Counted from the stretch's first letter, positions 35,057-43,415 are shown. The stretch is DNA of 64,000 nucleotides from Flavobacterium petrolei (GCF_003314435.2 NZ_QNVY02000001.1:1116001-1180000); one strand, 5' to 3'. The notes: generated by a model not told the origin, from the letters alone. Program-made: numbers and translations.

Positions 35057-36229
35057 TTAAAATCTGGTTGATATACCAATGTTAATGGTATAATCAGCAA
35101 ATGCCGCGTCACCCTGAACATGAGTTCCTGTTGTTACAGAATTTTCTTTATCGGTCACACTTTGCGTACGGTTACGAACCACTGCAAACGGTATCGATGC
35201 AAACAAGACTACTTTTTTATACTCATAGTTTACGGAAGGTTCTACAGACCAGATATAACCTGGACGACGGAAATCTCCACTTCCGCCTACAAGATCATTT
35301 ACCGGAATCCCTTCTAATCGTGCGCCTGCGGCTAGAGACAATCCTTTTATTTGATTTACTGAATAATTAAAACCCGCTCTAAACATATATTGATCTGGCA
35401 CACTCATAATCGCTTCGTTAGCAAGTCGTGATGCTAATGTTTCTCTATAGGTACGTGTGCCGTTTTGTTCACGTGGATTTATTAAGTAATAGAAATTACC
35501 GTAAACTCCAAAGTTTTCTATGAAGTTGTAAAAGGTGTTTACTTCAAATGTAAATCCGGTACCGCCGTCTCCTAACTGGATGGATTGATCTACCGGACGC
35601 AATTCTTTTGATCCATTTGGACCTACATTGTAATAATAATCTTTGTAGTTGTAATCACCGGTTGGTAATTTTATCCCTAATCCTAGTTGTATGTTTCCTT
35701 TTGTACTTTTTGCTGGATCTAACATCCATCTATAAGCTGCAAATCTAATATCGCCAATACCAAAGGAGCTTGTAGAGTTACGTTCTCTTTTTACGTAAGT
35801 ACCATTTACCAATCCATGTTCGTACAATGAAGAACGAACATTATTTGAAATAGGAAGATCGACCATAACAGACCAGCGGTTGTTTAATATTCTGGTCAAT
35901 GAAAGATTGAAAACTGAAGTGTAATTGATAACTTCTGTTTTTTGAACTAACCTGTCTTTGTTTTCCTCAGTTCCAGAAAAGTGTCTGAATGATCTAAAAT
36001 AACGACCGCTGCTGGCGAATTGCCATCCTGAAACAGTAGTGCTGTCAGCATGAATCGACATGCAACTTGTCGCATTACCTTTGATAGCGACACATCCTTG
36101 TGCTGATATATTTTGGGTGTTAAAAGCAATTGTAAGAAATAGGATAAAAATACAAACGGATTGTATAACGGATAAATTTTTCAAGTTTTGGTTTTTTATA
36201 ATGGTTAATTGTATAAAGCAGGTTAACAT
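35057..36229 (-). CDS. outer-membrane beta-barrel protein
   Basis: 390 aa from the ATG at 36227-36229; a TTG at 36182-36184 would give a more compact signal peptide (MKNLSVIQ...ISAQ) and is a strong alternative. The mature part is a barrel: FNLSLTRILNNRWSVMVDLP, GIGDIRFAAYRWML, FTFEVNTFYNF, and a last strand ending in STRF with terminal Phe. The domain resembles the 34053-34976 product only in overall transporter-barrel pattern. It lies 80 bases upstream of that gene on the same strand, so one transcript through the haloperoxidase-like gene is likely. Confidence 0.65.
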   Translation of the reverse strand: MLTCFIQLTIIKNQNLKNLSVIQSVCIFILFLTIAFNTQNISAQGCVAIKGNATSCMSIHADSTTVSGWQFASSGRYFRSFRHFSGTEENKDRLVQKTEVINYTSVFNLSLTRILNNRWSVMVDLPISNNVRSSLYEHGLVNGTYVKRERNSTSSFGIGDIRFAAYRWMLDPAKSTKGNIQLGLGIKLPTGDYNYKDYYYNVGPNGSKELRPVDQSIQLGDGGTGFTFEVNTFYNFIENFGVYGNFYYLINPREQNGTRTYRETLASRLANEAIMSVPDQYMFRAGFNYSVNQIKGLSLAAGARLEGIPVNDLVGGSGDFRRPGYIWSVEPSVNYEYKKVVLFASIPFAVVRNRTQSVTDKENSVTTGTHVQGDAAFADYTINIGISTRF

Positions 36230-36232
36230 CAA

Positions 36233-36669
36233 CTTCTTCCTAAAAGAAGGTCGGTGTTAAAAATAATAATGGTTGTTTGATTGTTAGTGTCGCTTAAAAA
36301 CAAGATTTACTGTTGGCTTTTGCCAAAAAATTTCTTTGGATTTACAAGGCGAAATGGATAGATTAATGGTTGTCTTTGAAATAAAGAACTGTTTTATAAA
36401 TCCATTTTGAATTTGTAAATTAATCTAATTCATGATTCTGAAAGCTAGTTATACAAAATATAGCAGAATAGAAATTCAAAATAGGCCTATGAAATCATTC
36501 ACAAAAAATGAATTCTAAAATACAAAAGGCTATTTTGTATTTATAAAGGGCATAATTTCTAACGAAAGGGTTTGATAAATGTATAGATTTAGCTAAAAAG
36601 CAATCATGATTATCTTGACTTTACAAATGCCAGATAAAAGCGAGTGATTCCACTAAAATGAAAGAAGAT
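36233..36669. other. 437-bp intergenic region upstream of the barrel genes
   Basis: AT-rich, no ORF on either strand. It contains one perfect 10-bp hairpin, AAATACAAAA (36518-36527) with TTTTGTATTT (36533-36542), and several direct TTTATAAAT words. No consensus promoter stands out on minus. It would be the place to look for control of the barrel/haloperoxidase group. Confidence 0.4.
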
Positions 36670-37209
36670 TTAAACGAAATCGGGTGGTGAATACGATAAA
36701 GAAAGGTATCCGGAATCTAGCGCCTGGTTTGGCATAATGATAGATTTAGTTGAATGTAGGATTGCTTTTGGAGAAAAATCTACGCAATAAGCATTACTGG
36801 GAATATAATCTTGAAGAAAAGACTTCATGAGTTTTTTAACTGGAGACTCTTTAGATGAAGATCCGTTGAATAATTGATTGTCAACAATATCTTTTAAATC
36901 CTGACTTATTGCATCTTGATGTGAATTGCGCAGGTAATATAGACTTAGTATGTTGTTTTGAATTCTTTTCTTGAAAATATGATAACTCTTATTATTAATA
37001 ACCACATCTTCATCCACATACTCAAAATCAGTGTCTTCGATAAAGGAGTATAATGTTGCATTCAATTTGATCACTTGAAACTCTGAGTCATGGTTTTTTT
37101 TCATAGAAGATACCCACGCTTGCTCTTCTTGATAAGCAAACATAAGATAGTATCCCATCGCGTTATAGAACAACGTTACTATTAAAAAAAGTGATGCAAT
37201 TCGTTTCAT
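36670..37209 (-). CDS. membrane-anchored protein of unknown function
   Basis: 179 aa. An N-terminal hydrophobic segment (residues about 4-25, IASLFLIVTLFYNAMGYYLMF) is not followed by a clear cleavage site, so it is probably a membrane anchor. The rest is a small alpha-beta region with YVDEDVVINNKSYHIFKKRIQ and a poorly conserved C-terminal tail rich in Ser. I recognise similar proteins only as conserved hypotheticals in Flavobacteriaceae. It is the first gene on minus before the barrel genes but is separated by 437 bases, so a shared transcript is uncertain. Confidence 0.6.
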   Translation of the reverse strand: MKRIASLFLIVTLFYNAMGYYLMFAYQEEQAWVSSMKKNHDSEFQVIKLNATLYSFIEDTDFEYVDEDVVINNKSYHIFKKRIQNNILSLYYLRNSHQDAISQDLKDIVDNQLFNGSSSKESPVKKLMKSFLQDYIPSNAYCVDFSPKAILHSTKSIIMPNQALDSGYLSLSYSPPDFV

Positions 37210-37491
37210 ATTTGTCGAAAGTAGAAAACTATTTCATAGGTTAATATCTTCAATATTAATTTTAAGATTTTTTTAACATAATTTTATGAAGTTTCTAAAT
37301 CGAAACCGTTTTCGGAAAAAATTATAAGTATTTTTTTAATTGCTTTAATTCAAATGTTAATTTGTAATAGAATTGTTTTTTTTGGTGAGCAAGTTGAATA
37401 TCGTTTTGAAGAAATGACTTTTATTTATTTTTAAAATTTGATAGAAAAACTAACAAATAGTTCCCAAAATCCATAAACCAAAAAAGATGCT

Positions 37492-37499
37492 TATTTTTG
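37492..37499 (+). promoter_or_regulatory. -7 box of bioF, next to the start codon
   Basis: TATTTTTG fits TAnnTTTG exactly. Its last base is six bases before the bioF ATG at 37506. Since transcription in Bacteroidota begins about 5-8 bases after this box, the bioF mRNA would start at or just before the AUG. No TTG at the -33 position is seen. Confidence 0.55.
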
Positions 37500-37505
37500 T
37501 GGACT

Positions 37506-38654
37506 ATGAAACATTTTCCAGAAAATTTATCCGCAAAACTTGAAATTCGAAAGCAGCGTAATGCGTTGCGAAAATTACCTTTGTCAAGTAAAAAGATTGA
37601 TTTTTCCTCCAATGATTACTTGGGTTTGTCACAATCAGAAATTATTTTTGAGGAAACGCATCAGTATTTAATTACCAATGAAATCAGTCAAAACGGTGCG
37701 ACCGGTTCCCGATTATTATCTGGAAACCACAAAATATATCAAGAAACTGAAGATTTTATTGCAAAGTTTCACAAATCGGAATCGGCTTTAATTTTCAATT
37801 CCGGGTATGATGCTAATCTTGGATTCTTTGGCTCAGTTCCACAAAAAGGAGATTTGATTTTATATGATGAATTGTGTCATGCTTCTATTCGGGATGGAAT
37901 TCAACTGTCGAATGCGAAAGCCTACAAGTTCAATCATAATGATTTTGAAGACCTAGAAAAATTAATTTTACGGAATCTAAATACCAATATCTATATCGTC
38001 ACTGAATCTGTTTTTTCGATGGATGGTGATTGTCCAAATCTGGAAGAATTAATTTTGGTTTCAACTAAGCACCAGTGTTATCTTGTTGTTGATGAAGCGC
38101 ATGCTTTGGGAATTTTTGGTTCAACAGGCGAAGGATTTGTTCAAATGCTGGGCTTGCAAGATCACGTTTTTGCCCGAATTATGACTTTCGGAAAAGGTTT
38201 GGGATGTCATGGAGCCTCGATTTTAGGTTCGGTTGAGTTAAGGGATTATTTAGTAAATTTTGCCCGAAGTTTTATTTATACCACAGGGCTTTCGCCACAT
38301 TCTGTTGCAACGATTTTGATTGCTTATCAGCATTTAAAACAGGATTCGGATTCCATTTTAAAATTAAGAGAAAATATTATTTCTTTTAATCAGCAGAAGA
38401 ATTTGTTGGGTTTAAAGCCACTTTTTGTTCGAAGCAAATCGGCGATACAATCTGCCATTATTCCAGGAAATGAAAAAGTAAAAACTATCGCGAATCAACT
38501 GCAGGAAAAAGGATTTGATGTGAAAGCAATACTTTCTCCAACTGTTCCAGAAGGCCAGGAAAGACTGCGTTTTTGTTTGCACAGTTATAATTCACAAGAG
38601 GAAATCTCTGAAGTCTTGCGATTGTTGAGTACTTTTGTTTTTAGCCACAGATAA
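37506..38654 (+). CDS. bioF: 8-amino-7-oxononanoate synthase
   Basis: 382 aa from the ATG at 37506; an upstream in-frame TTG lies inside the -7 box. It is a fold-type I PLP enzyme: SSNDYLGLS, GATGSRLLSGN near 60-70, DELCHASIRDG, VDEAHALG and Lys230 in TFGKGLG as the Schiff-base lysine. It condenses pimeloyl-ACP/CoA with alanine in the first dedicated biotin step. Its last codons, SHR and the TAA stop, are written by the left arm of the inverted repeat around the GxxExxY gene, so the element supplied the end of this ORF. Confidence 0.95.
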   Translation: MKHFPENLSAKLEIRKQRNALRKLPLSSKKIDFSSNDYLGLSQSEIIFEETHQYLITNEISQNGATGSRLLSGNHKIYQETEDFIAKFHKSESALIFNSGYDANLGFFGSVPQKGDLILYDELCHASIRDGIQLSNAKAYKFNHNDFEDLEKLILRNLNTNIYIVTESVFSMDGDCPNLEELILVSTKHQCYLVVDEAHALGIFGSTGEGFVQMLGLQDHVFARIMTFGKGLGCHGASILGSVELRDYLVNFARSFIYTTGLSPHSVATILIAYQHLKQDSDSILKLRENIISFNQQKNLLGLKPLFVRSKSAIQSAIIPGNEKVKTIANQLQEKGFDVKAILSPTVPEGQERLRFCLHSYNSQEEISEVLRLLSTFVFSHR

Positions 38655-39121
38655 CACGGATTAAACGGATTTTAATTTTTAAACAGTAATAATGACTGAA
38701 ATTTTGCACAAAGAATTATCGGAATCTATTTTAAAAGTTTTTTACGAAGTTTACAATGAATTGGGTTATGGTTTTCTTGAAAAGGTGTATCAAAACGCAA
38801 TGTATTTGGAATTAAAATCACAAGGTTTTAAAGTGGAGCCTCAAAAGCAAATTAAAGTGTATTATAAAAATGAACTTGTTGGTGACTTTTTTGCTGATTT
38901 GTTAATTAATGATGTAATCATTTTAGAATTAAAGGCTTGTGACATTTTGGTAAAGGCTCATTATGTTCAAACTTTAAATTACTTAAAAGCTACAAATATT
39001 GAAATAGGTTTGTTATTAAACTTTGGAGAAAAACCAGAAATTAAAAGACTTATTTTTACAAACAATAGGAAAAATTAAAGAATCTATATAAATCCGTTTA
39101 ATCCGTGTCATCTGTGGCCAA
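38641..39121. mobile_element. inverted-repeat-bounded unit carrying a GxxExxY gene
   Basis: The left arm 38641-38671 (TTAGCCACAGATAACACGGA and on) and right arm 39091-39121 are 31-base inverted repeats with two mismatches. Between them lies only the GxxExxY gene, 20 bases from the left arm and 12 from the right. The same arm sequence appears in gene-less palindromes at 18636, 41106 and 41236. The unit splits bioF from bioD and donates the bioF stop codon. No transposase is encoded and I could not identify a target-site duplication, so mobility is an inference. Confidence 0.55.
38692..39078 (+). CDS. GxxExxY protein (PD-(D/E)XK-like)
   Basis: 128 aa. It has the family motif GFLEKVY (GxxExxY) near residue 27. 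A nuclease-like core follows: GDFFADLLINDVIILELKA, with Asp, Glu and Lys spaced as in the PD-(D/E)XK superfamily. The family is widespread in Bacteroidota, often in several copies per genome; no biochemical function is established. Nothing in the biotin pathway needs it. Its tight enclosure in 31-bp inverted repeats, with empty copies elsewhere, suggests that it travels with or acts on the repeat. Confidence 0.85.
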   Translation: MTEILHKELSESILKVFYEVYNELGYGFLEKVYQNAMYLELKSQGFKVEPQKQIKVYYKNELVGDFFADLLINDVIILELKACDILVKAHYVQTLNYLKATNIEIGLLLNFGEKPEIKRLIFTNNRKN

Positions 39122-39127
39122 ATATCT

Positions 39128-39745
39128 ATGAAACTATTTATAACAGGAATTGGGACCGATGTTGGTAAAACCATCGCGTCGGCCATTATAACAGAAGCTT
39201 TAGAAGCTGATTATTGGAAACCTGTTCAAGCAGGCGATTTACAAAACTCCGACAGCCATAAGGTTAAATCTTTTTTGTCCAATGAAAAAACGGTGATTCA
39301 TCCCAATAGCTATGCTTTGAACACACCGGCGAGCCCACATCTTGCAGCTGAATTGGACGGAATTGTGATTGATTTAAAGAAAATTATTGAACCCAAAACA
39401 GAAAATCATTTGGTTGTTGAAGGAGCGGGAGGTGTTTTCGTACCATTAAATGGTACTGATTGTGTGATTGATTTAATCCAAAATGAATATAAAGTGATTG
39501 TGGTTTCCCGTCATTATTTGGGTAGTATCAATCATACTTTGCTAACGATTGAAGCCTTGCAAAACAGAAAAATAGTAGTTGCAGGGATTGTTTTCTCCGG
39601 AGATGAAAATAAAGCGACAGAGAAAATAATCTTGAGTAAAACGGGTATCAAATGTGTTGGAAGAATAGAGCAAGAACCCTATTTTGACCAAAATGTAATC
39701 AAAGAATATGCTGATTTGTTTCGGGAACAGCTATTGACTTTATAA
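39128..39745 (+). CDS. bioD: dethiobiotin synthetase
   Basis: 205 aa. It is a P-loop ATPase with GIGTDVGKT at residues 7-15, KPVQAGD near 31 and VVEGAGGVFVPL near 96. It closes the ureido ring of 7,8-diaminopelargonate with CO2 and ATP. The ATG lies 6 bases past the right arm of the GxxExxY element, so transcription from bioF would have to cross the element, unless the element itself provides a promoter. Confidence 0.93.
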   Translation: MKLFITGIGTDVGKTIASAIITEALEADYWKPVQAGDLQNSDSHKVKSFLSNEKTVIHPNSYALNTPASPHLAAELDGIVIDLKKIIEPKTENHLVVEGAGGVFVPLNGTDCVIDLIQNEYKVIVVSRHYLGSINHTLLTIEALQNRKIVVAGIVFSGDENKATEKIILSKTGIKCVGRIEQEPYFDQNVIKEYADLFREQLLTL

Positions 39746-39750
39746 AAAAT

Positions 39751-39817
39751 AAGAAGCAAGAGGATAGAATTCAGACTTGTTTTTTATGTTTTTCTCGCTT
39801 CTTGTAGCTTGCTTCTT
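39751..39817. repeat. 10-bp inverted repeat between bioD and bioA
   Basis: AAGAAGCAAG (39751-39760) and CTTGCTTCTT (39808-39817) are exact reverse complements. The right arm abuts the bioA -7 box. It looks like another small dispersed repeat and could also end the bioD transcript. Confidence 0.5.
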
Positions 39818-39818
39818 T

Positions 39819-39826
39819 TATCTTTG
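39819..39826 (+). promoter_or_regulatory. -7 box of bioA, next to the start codon
   Basis: TATCTTTG is an exact TAnnTTTG match ending four bases before the bioA ATG at 39831. The predicted transcript starts on or next to the AUG, so bioA may be leaderless. A TTG lies 14 bases upstream of the box, shorter than the usual spacer. Confidence 0.55.
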
Positions 39827-39830
39827 CAAA

Positions 39831-41102
39831 ATGAATTTAACAGAAAGAGACGGTCAATATCTTTGGCATCCGTATACCCAACACAAAACTGCAGCGTTAC
39901 CAATTGCCATTAAAAAAGGAAAAGGCGCTTTGCTATGGGATGAAAACAATAAAGAATACATTGATGCAATCGCTTCTTGGTGGGTAAATCCTTATGGGCA
40001 TTCCAATACGTTTATAGCCAATGCGATTTACAAACAACTCACGACATTAGAACACGTGTTGTTTGGTGGATTTACACATGAGCCTGCTATATTAGTAGCT
40101 GAGAAGTTGATGGAAATTTTACCAAAAAACCAACAAAAAATATTCTTTTCTGATAATGGGTCTACGGCTGTTGAAGTCGCTATTAAAGTTGCCTTGCAGT
40201 ATTTTTTCAATAAAGGAGAAAAGAGAACTACGATAATTGCTTTTGAAAATGCATTTCACGGGGACACATTTGGCGCTATGGCAGCAAGTGGAATCTCGTT
40301 TTTTATAGAAGCTTTTCAAGGAATGTTTATTGATGTGGTTCGGATTCCAGTTCCGGTGAAAGGACAGGAGCAGGAAAGTTATGATGCGTTACAATCAGTT
40401 ATAGAAAACAACAATTGTGCGGGTTTTATTTTTGAGCCATTGGTTCAAGGAGCCGCAGGAATGGTGATATACGAACCGGAATCGTTAGATAAATTGATGC
40501 GAATTTGTCAGGAGAATAATGTCCTAACCATTGCGGATGAAGTGATGACGGGCTTTGGGAAAACCGGAAGAATTTTTGCAACGGATTATTTGGTGGAAAA
40601 ACCAGATATGATGTGCTTGTCCAAAGCATTAACTGGAGGGACTATTCCTATGGCAATTACGACTTTTACGCAGGATTTATTTGATGCTTTTTATGATGAC
40701 GACATTAATAAAGCGTTGTTTCATGGACACACCTTTACAGCAAATCCAACAGGTTGTGCGGCAGCTTTGGCTAGTTTAGACTTGTTGCAAACCGATGAAA
40801 TGCAAGCGAATGTAGTTCGTGTCAATCACAGACATTTGGAGTTTGAAGAACGCGTGAAAAATCATCCAAAAGTAACAACAACAAGAGTTCTCGGAGTCAT
40901 TTTTGCTTTGGAAATAAAAACTGAAAGTTCAGCCAGTTACTATGGAACTTTGCGCAATAAACTATATGATTTTTTTATCGAAAACGGAGTAATTTTGCGT
41001 CCGGTTGGTAATATTGTATACATTTTGCCTCCTTACGTTATTACGGATGAGCAATTACAAAAAGTATATCATGTGGTTGAAAAGGCGCTGGAAATAGTTT
41101 GA
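39831..41102 (+). CDS. bioA: adenosylmethionine-8-amino-7-oxononanoate aminotransferase
   Basis: 423 aa from the ATG at 39831. The longer in-frame reading adds 18 hydrophobic residues upstream of the -7 box and is not believed. It is a class III aminotransferase: WHPYTQHKT at the start (BioA hallmark), FSDNGSTAVEVA, FHGDTFGAM, IADEVMTGFG and Lys265 in SKALTGG as the PLP lysine. It uses SAM as amino donor to make 7,8-diaminopelargonate. It is followed by two empty palindrome copies and then the ketoacyl synthase gene. Confidence 0.95.
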   Translation: MNLTERDGQYLWHPYTQHKTAALPIAIKKGKGALLWDENNKEYIDAIASWWVNPYGHSNTFIANAIYKQLTTLEHVLFGGFTHEPAILVAEKLMEILPKNQQKIFFSDNGSTAVEVAIKVALQYFFNKGEKRTTIIAFENAFHGDTFGAMAASGISFFIEAFQGMFIDVVRIPVPVKGQEQESYDALQSVIENNNCAGFIFEPLVQGAAGMVIYEPESLDKLMRICQENNVLTIADEVMTGFGKTGRIFATDYLVEKPDMMCLSKALTGGTIPMAITTFTQDLFDAFYDDDINKALFHGHTFTANPTGCAAALASLDLLQTDEMQANVVRVNHRHLEFEERVKNHPKVTTTRVLGVIFALEIKTESSASYYGTLRNKLYDFFIENGVILRPVGNIVYILPPYVITDEQLQKVYHVVEKALEIV

Positions 41103-41105
41103 TTT

Positions 41106-41182
41106 TTAGCCACAAATTAAAAGGATTCTCCAAGATTAAAAAATCCGTCTTTATCAGCTAAATCCGTGTTATCCGTGTGCTA
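41106..41182. repeat. empty copy of the TTAGCCAC palindrome
   Basis: It starts TTAGCCACAAATT, has AGGATT and AAAAAATCC inside, and ends AATCCGTG...ATCCGTGTGCTA, the degenerate inverse of the left end. It is about 77 bases with no ORF. It has the same end sequences as the unit at 38641-39121. Confidence 0.6.
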
Positions 41183-41235
41183 TTTTTTTACCATTAACCT
41201 GGCAGATAGATAGCTACAATTGATTTCTAGTTTTT

Positions 41236-41291
41236 TTAGCCGCAGATTAAACGGATTAAACGGATTTCCACAGATTGAAAAAATAAAAATC
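41236..41291. repeat. left half of a second TTAGCC(A/G)C palindrome
   Basis: TTAGCCGCAGATTAAACGGA, a second AACGGATT word and a CACAGATT word match the arm at 38641 closely. The right side is too degraded to pair clearly. It lies 54 bases after the previous copy in the bioA-ketoacyl synthase gap. Confidence 0.5.
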
Positions 41292-41375
41292 TTTTTTTGT
41301 CAGTAGCATAGGTGCTATTGTGTGCCAATTTTTCGAAAAACTTTGCGACCTTTGCCGCAAAATAATAGTACTATC

Positions 41376-42530
41376 TTGTCAACAATAATCTCCATAACCG
41401 CCATAGCTTCCATTTCACCTTTGGGAGCTGACTCAAAAATAATTTGGGAAAATTATCTTAATGAAAATCATTGTTTTACGGAACATGTTTTAGACGATAA
41501 GAAAACTTTCGTTGCTAAGTTGGACAATGATTCAAAAGAAGTTGTGGATGCTTTACAAGAGTCAGATAACAAATATAAGTCTTTAGATAAGTCAGTTTTG
41601 TATGCGATGGCTGCTTCGCGAAAAGCAATAAACAATGCGGGTTGGACACACAAAGATATTTTTGGGATTAACATTGGTTCCTCTCGTGGCGCAACAGATT
41701 TATTTGAAAAACACTATCAGGACTATTTAAAAACTGGGAAAGCACAAACTTTGGCTTCACCAACGACGACTTTGGGAAATATTTCTTCTTGGGTTGCCCA
41801 TGATTTACAAAGTTCTGGTCCTGAAATCTCACATTCTATAACTTGTTCTACTGCTTTACATGCCGTTTTAAACGGGGTGGCGTGGCTTCGAGCAGGAATG
41901 GCTGATAAATTTCTTGTTGGTGGTAGTGAAGCGCCTTTAACTGATTTTACGATTTCACAAATGCGCGCTTTGAAAATTTATTCGAATAACACAGAACAAT
42001 ATCCGAATCGGGCACTTGATTTAGAAAAAAAGCAAAACACCATGATTCTTGGCGAAGGTGCAGGCGTGTGTTGTCTCGAAATTGGGAAAAAAGAAAACGC
42101 ATTAGCTTACATTGAAGGAATTGGTTATGCTACAGAGATATTGGAACATAGTATTTCTATTTCGGCGGAAGCGACTTGTTTCCAAAAATCAATGAAAATG
42201 GCGTTGCAAAACACCAATTTATCCGAAGTTGATGTAATTGTCATGCATGCTCCGGGAACCATAAAAGGTGATTTGACAGAATATAAAGCGATAGAAAAAA
42301 TCTTTGGCGAAAGCCTTCCTTTATTGACTACCAATAAATGGAAAATTGGTCACACTTTTGGCGCATCTGGAATATTGAGTATGGAACTCGCTATACTGAT
42401 GATGCAACACAATAGATTTATCGGAGTTCCTTTTGCGGAAGTACAAAAACAAACAAAACCCATTAAAAAAGTACTTATTAATGCTGTTGGTTTTGGTGGA
42501 AACGCGGTGAGCTTGCTTTTGAGTTTGTGA
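41376..42530 (+). CDS. FabF-like beta-ketoacyl-ACP synthase in the biotin locus
   Basis: 384 aa from the TTG at 41376, chosen because the domain begins within a few residues; a GTG at 41322 would add 18 residues read through repeat-like DNA. It is a thiolase fold with Cys157 in TCSTA, His291 in MHAPGT and His326 in GHTFGASG, the Cys-His-His triad of FabF/FabB-type enzymes. It is about 30 residues shorter than FabF, with low similarity in the N-terminal third. Position directly after bioA suggests a role in making the pimeloyl chain, but a role in other lipids cannot be excluded. It converges on recX with a 4-base gap. Confidence 0.8.
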   Translation: MSTIISITAIASISPLGADSKIIWENYLNENHCFTEHVLDDKKTFVAKLDNDSKEVVDALQESDNKYKSLDKSVLYAMAASRKAINNAGWTHKDIFGINIGSSRGATDLFEKHYQDYLKTGKAQTLASPTTTLGNISSWVAHDLQSSGPEISHSITCSTALHAVLNGVAWLRAGMADKFLVGGSEAPLTDFTISQMRALKIYSNNTEQYPNRALDLEKKQNTMILGEGAGVCCLEIGKKENALAYIEGIGYATEILEHSISISAEATCFQKSMKMALQNTNLSEVDVIVMHAPGTIKGDLTEYKAIEKIFGESLPLLTTNKWKIGHTFGASGILSMELAILMMQHNRFIGVPFAEVQKQTKPIKKVLINAVGFGGNAVSLLLSL

Positions 42531-42534
42531 TTTT

Positions 42535-43014
42535 TTATTCTTCTTTTAAATTTTCCAACTCTTTTACCTTTTCATAAATTATATTGCTTTCGAATCCTTT
42601 GCGCAATAGATAATCACAGAATTTTTTTCTTTTTTTCAGATTGTTGGTTTCGCTTATGGTTTCCCATTGTCTTTCTGCGACGGTATCAAAAGTCGATAAA
42701 TACTCCTCTATTGAGATTTCTTTGAGTGCCAGATTTATATTGTATTGTGTTATTTTTCGAAATTTCAATTCGTTTACAATTCTGATTTTTCCCCAAAATT
42801 TGATGCGGTGTTTTCCTCTTGCGAAACTGCAGGCAAAACGGCTTTCATTCAGAAAATTATCTTTGATAAGATGTACTAAAATAGTGTCAATTTCATCAGA
42901 ATCCATTTTCATGCTCCTTAATTTTTGAACTACTTCTTCGTGACAGCGTTCCTGATAGGCGCAATAATGCTCTATTTTATTAATGGCTTCTTTTATAGAG
43001 TAAACTGGGTTCAT
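42535..43014 (-). CDS. recX: regulatory protein RecX
   Basis: 159 aa. It consists of three-helix repeats typical of RecX: AINKIEHYCAYQERCHEEVVQKLR, then LIKDNFLNESRFACSFARGKHRIKFWGKIRI with the DNA/RecA-binding Phe-Trp segment, then a C-terminal repeat with RKKFCDYLLRKGFE. It binds RecA filaments and limits recombinase activity. recA is not in the window. Its stop is four bases from the end of the convergent ketoacyl synthase gene, leaving no room for a terminator, so the transcripts may overlap. Confidence 0.92.
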   Translation of the reverse strand: MNPVYSIKEAINKIEHYCAYQERCHEEVVQKLRSMKMDSDEIDTILVHLIKDNFLNESRFACSFARGKHRIKFWGKIRIVNELKFRKITQYNINLALKEISIEEYLSTFDTVAERQWETISETNNLKKRKKFCDYLLRKGFESNIIYEKVKELENLKEE

Positions 43015-43415
43015 TTTTTTGATTTTAAAATGATTCTCTGTGCTTCAATTTGTAAAATAGATACGCAATTTTATTTCAAAAATAAGGCTTTAAATCCATT
43101 GTGATCCAAGTGGTAAACATGAATTTATTTTTTGTTGTTTTTTATCATAAAAAAGGAAATTAAATTTTCAACAAAAAAGGTTGTCGTAGAGGAAGTTCAG
43201 GCTAAGAAATAATTTGTTTTCAAGGTGAGTTTCAAAAGATTTTGCTAGGCTGAAAAGTGTATTTTGACAGATTATTTTGTATTTTGTCGATTAAATTGGG
43301 CTTTATTTAAAATACGGAACGATATTGCGATGCAAGATAATTTCTTTGTTTTTTTGATAAAAAATAAGAAAGAAGTTGTTGAATTTAGTGTTACGATATA
43401 TAACGATAATACCAC
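43015..43415. other. 401-bp intergenic region between recX and the giant T9SS gene
   Basis: AT-rich with poly-T/poly-A runs; no ORF longer than about 25 codons on either strand and no strong terminator or consensus promoter. A TTACGATATATAACG dyad lies just before the start of the giant gene. It must hold divergent promoters for recX and the giant gene, but I cannot place them. Confidence 0.4.

Noticed and set aside
36670..37209. Assignment as a copper- or iron-related periplasmic protein
   Set aside because: No metal-binding motif is visible and neighbours do not establish a function; left as unknown.
41322..41375. GTG start of the ketoacyl synthase gene
   Set aside because: The extra 18 residues are translated from repeat-like intergenic DNA and are not expected in the fold; TTG at 41376 is preferred.
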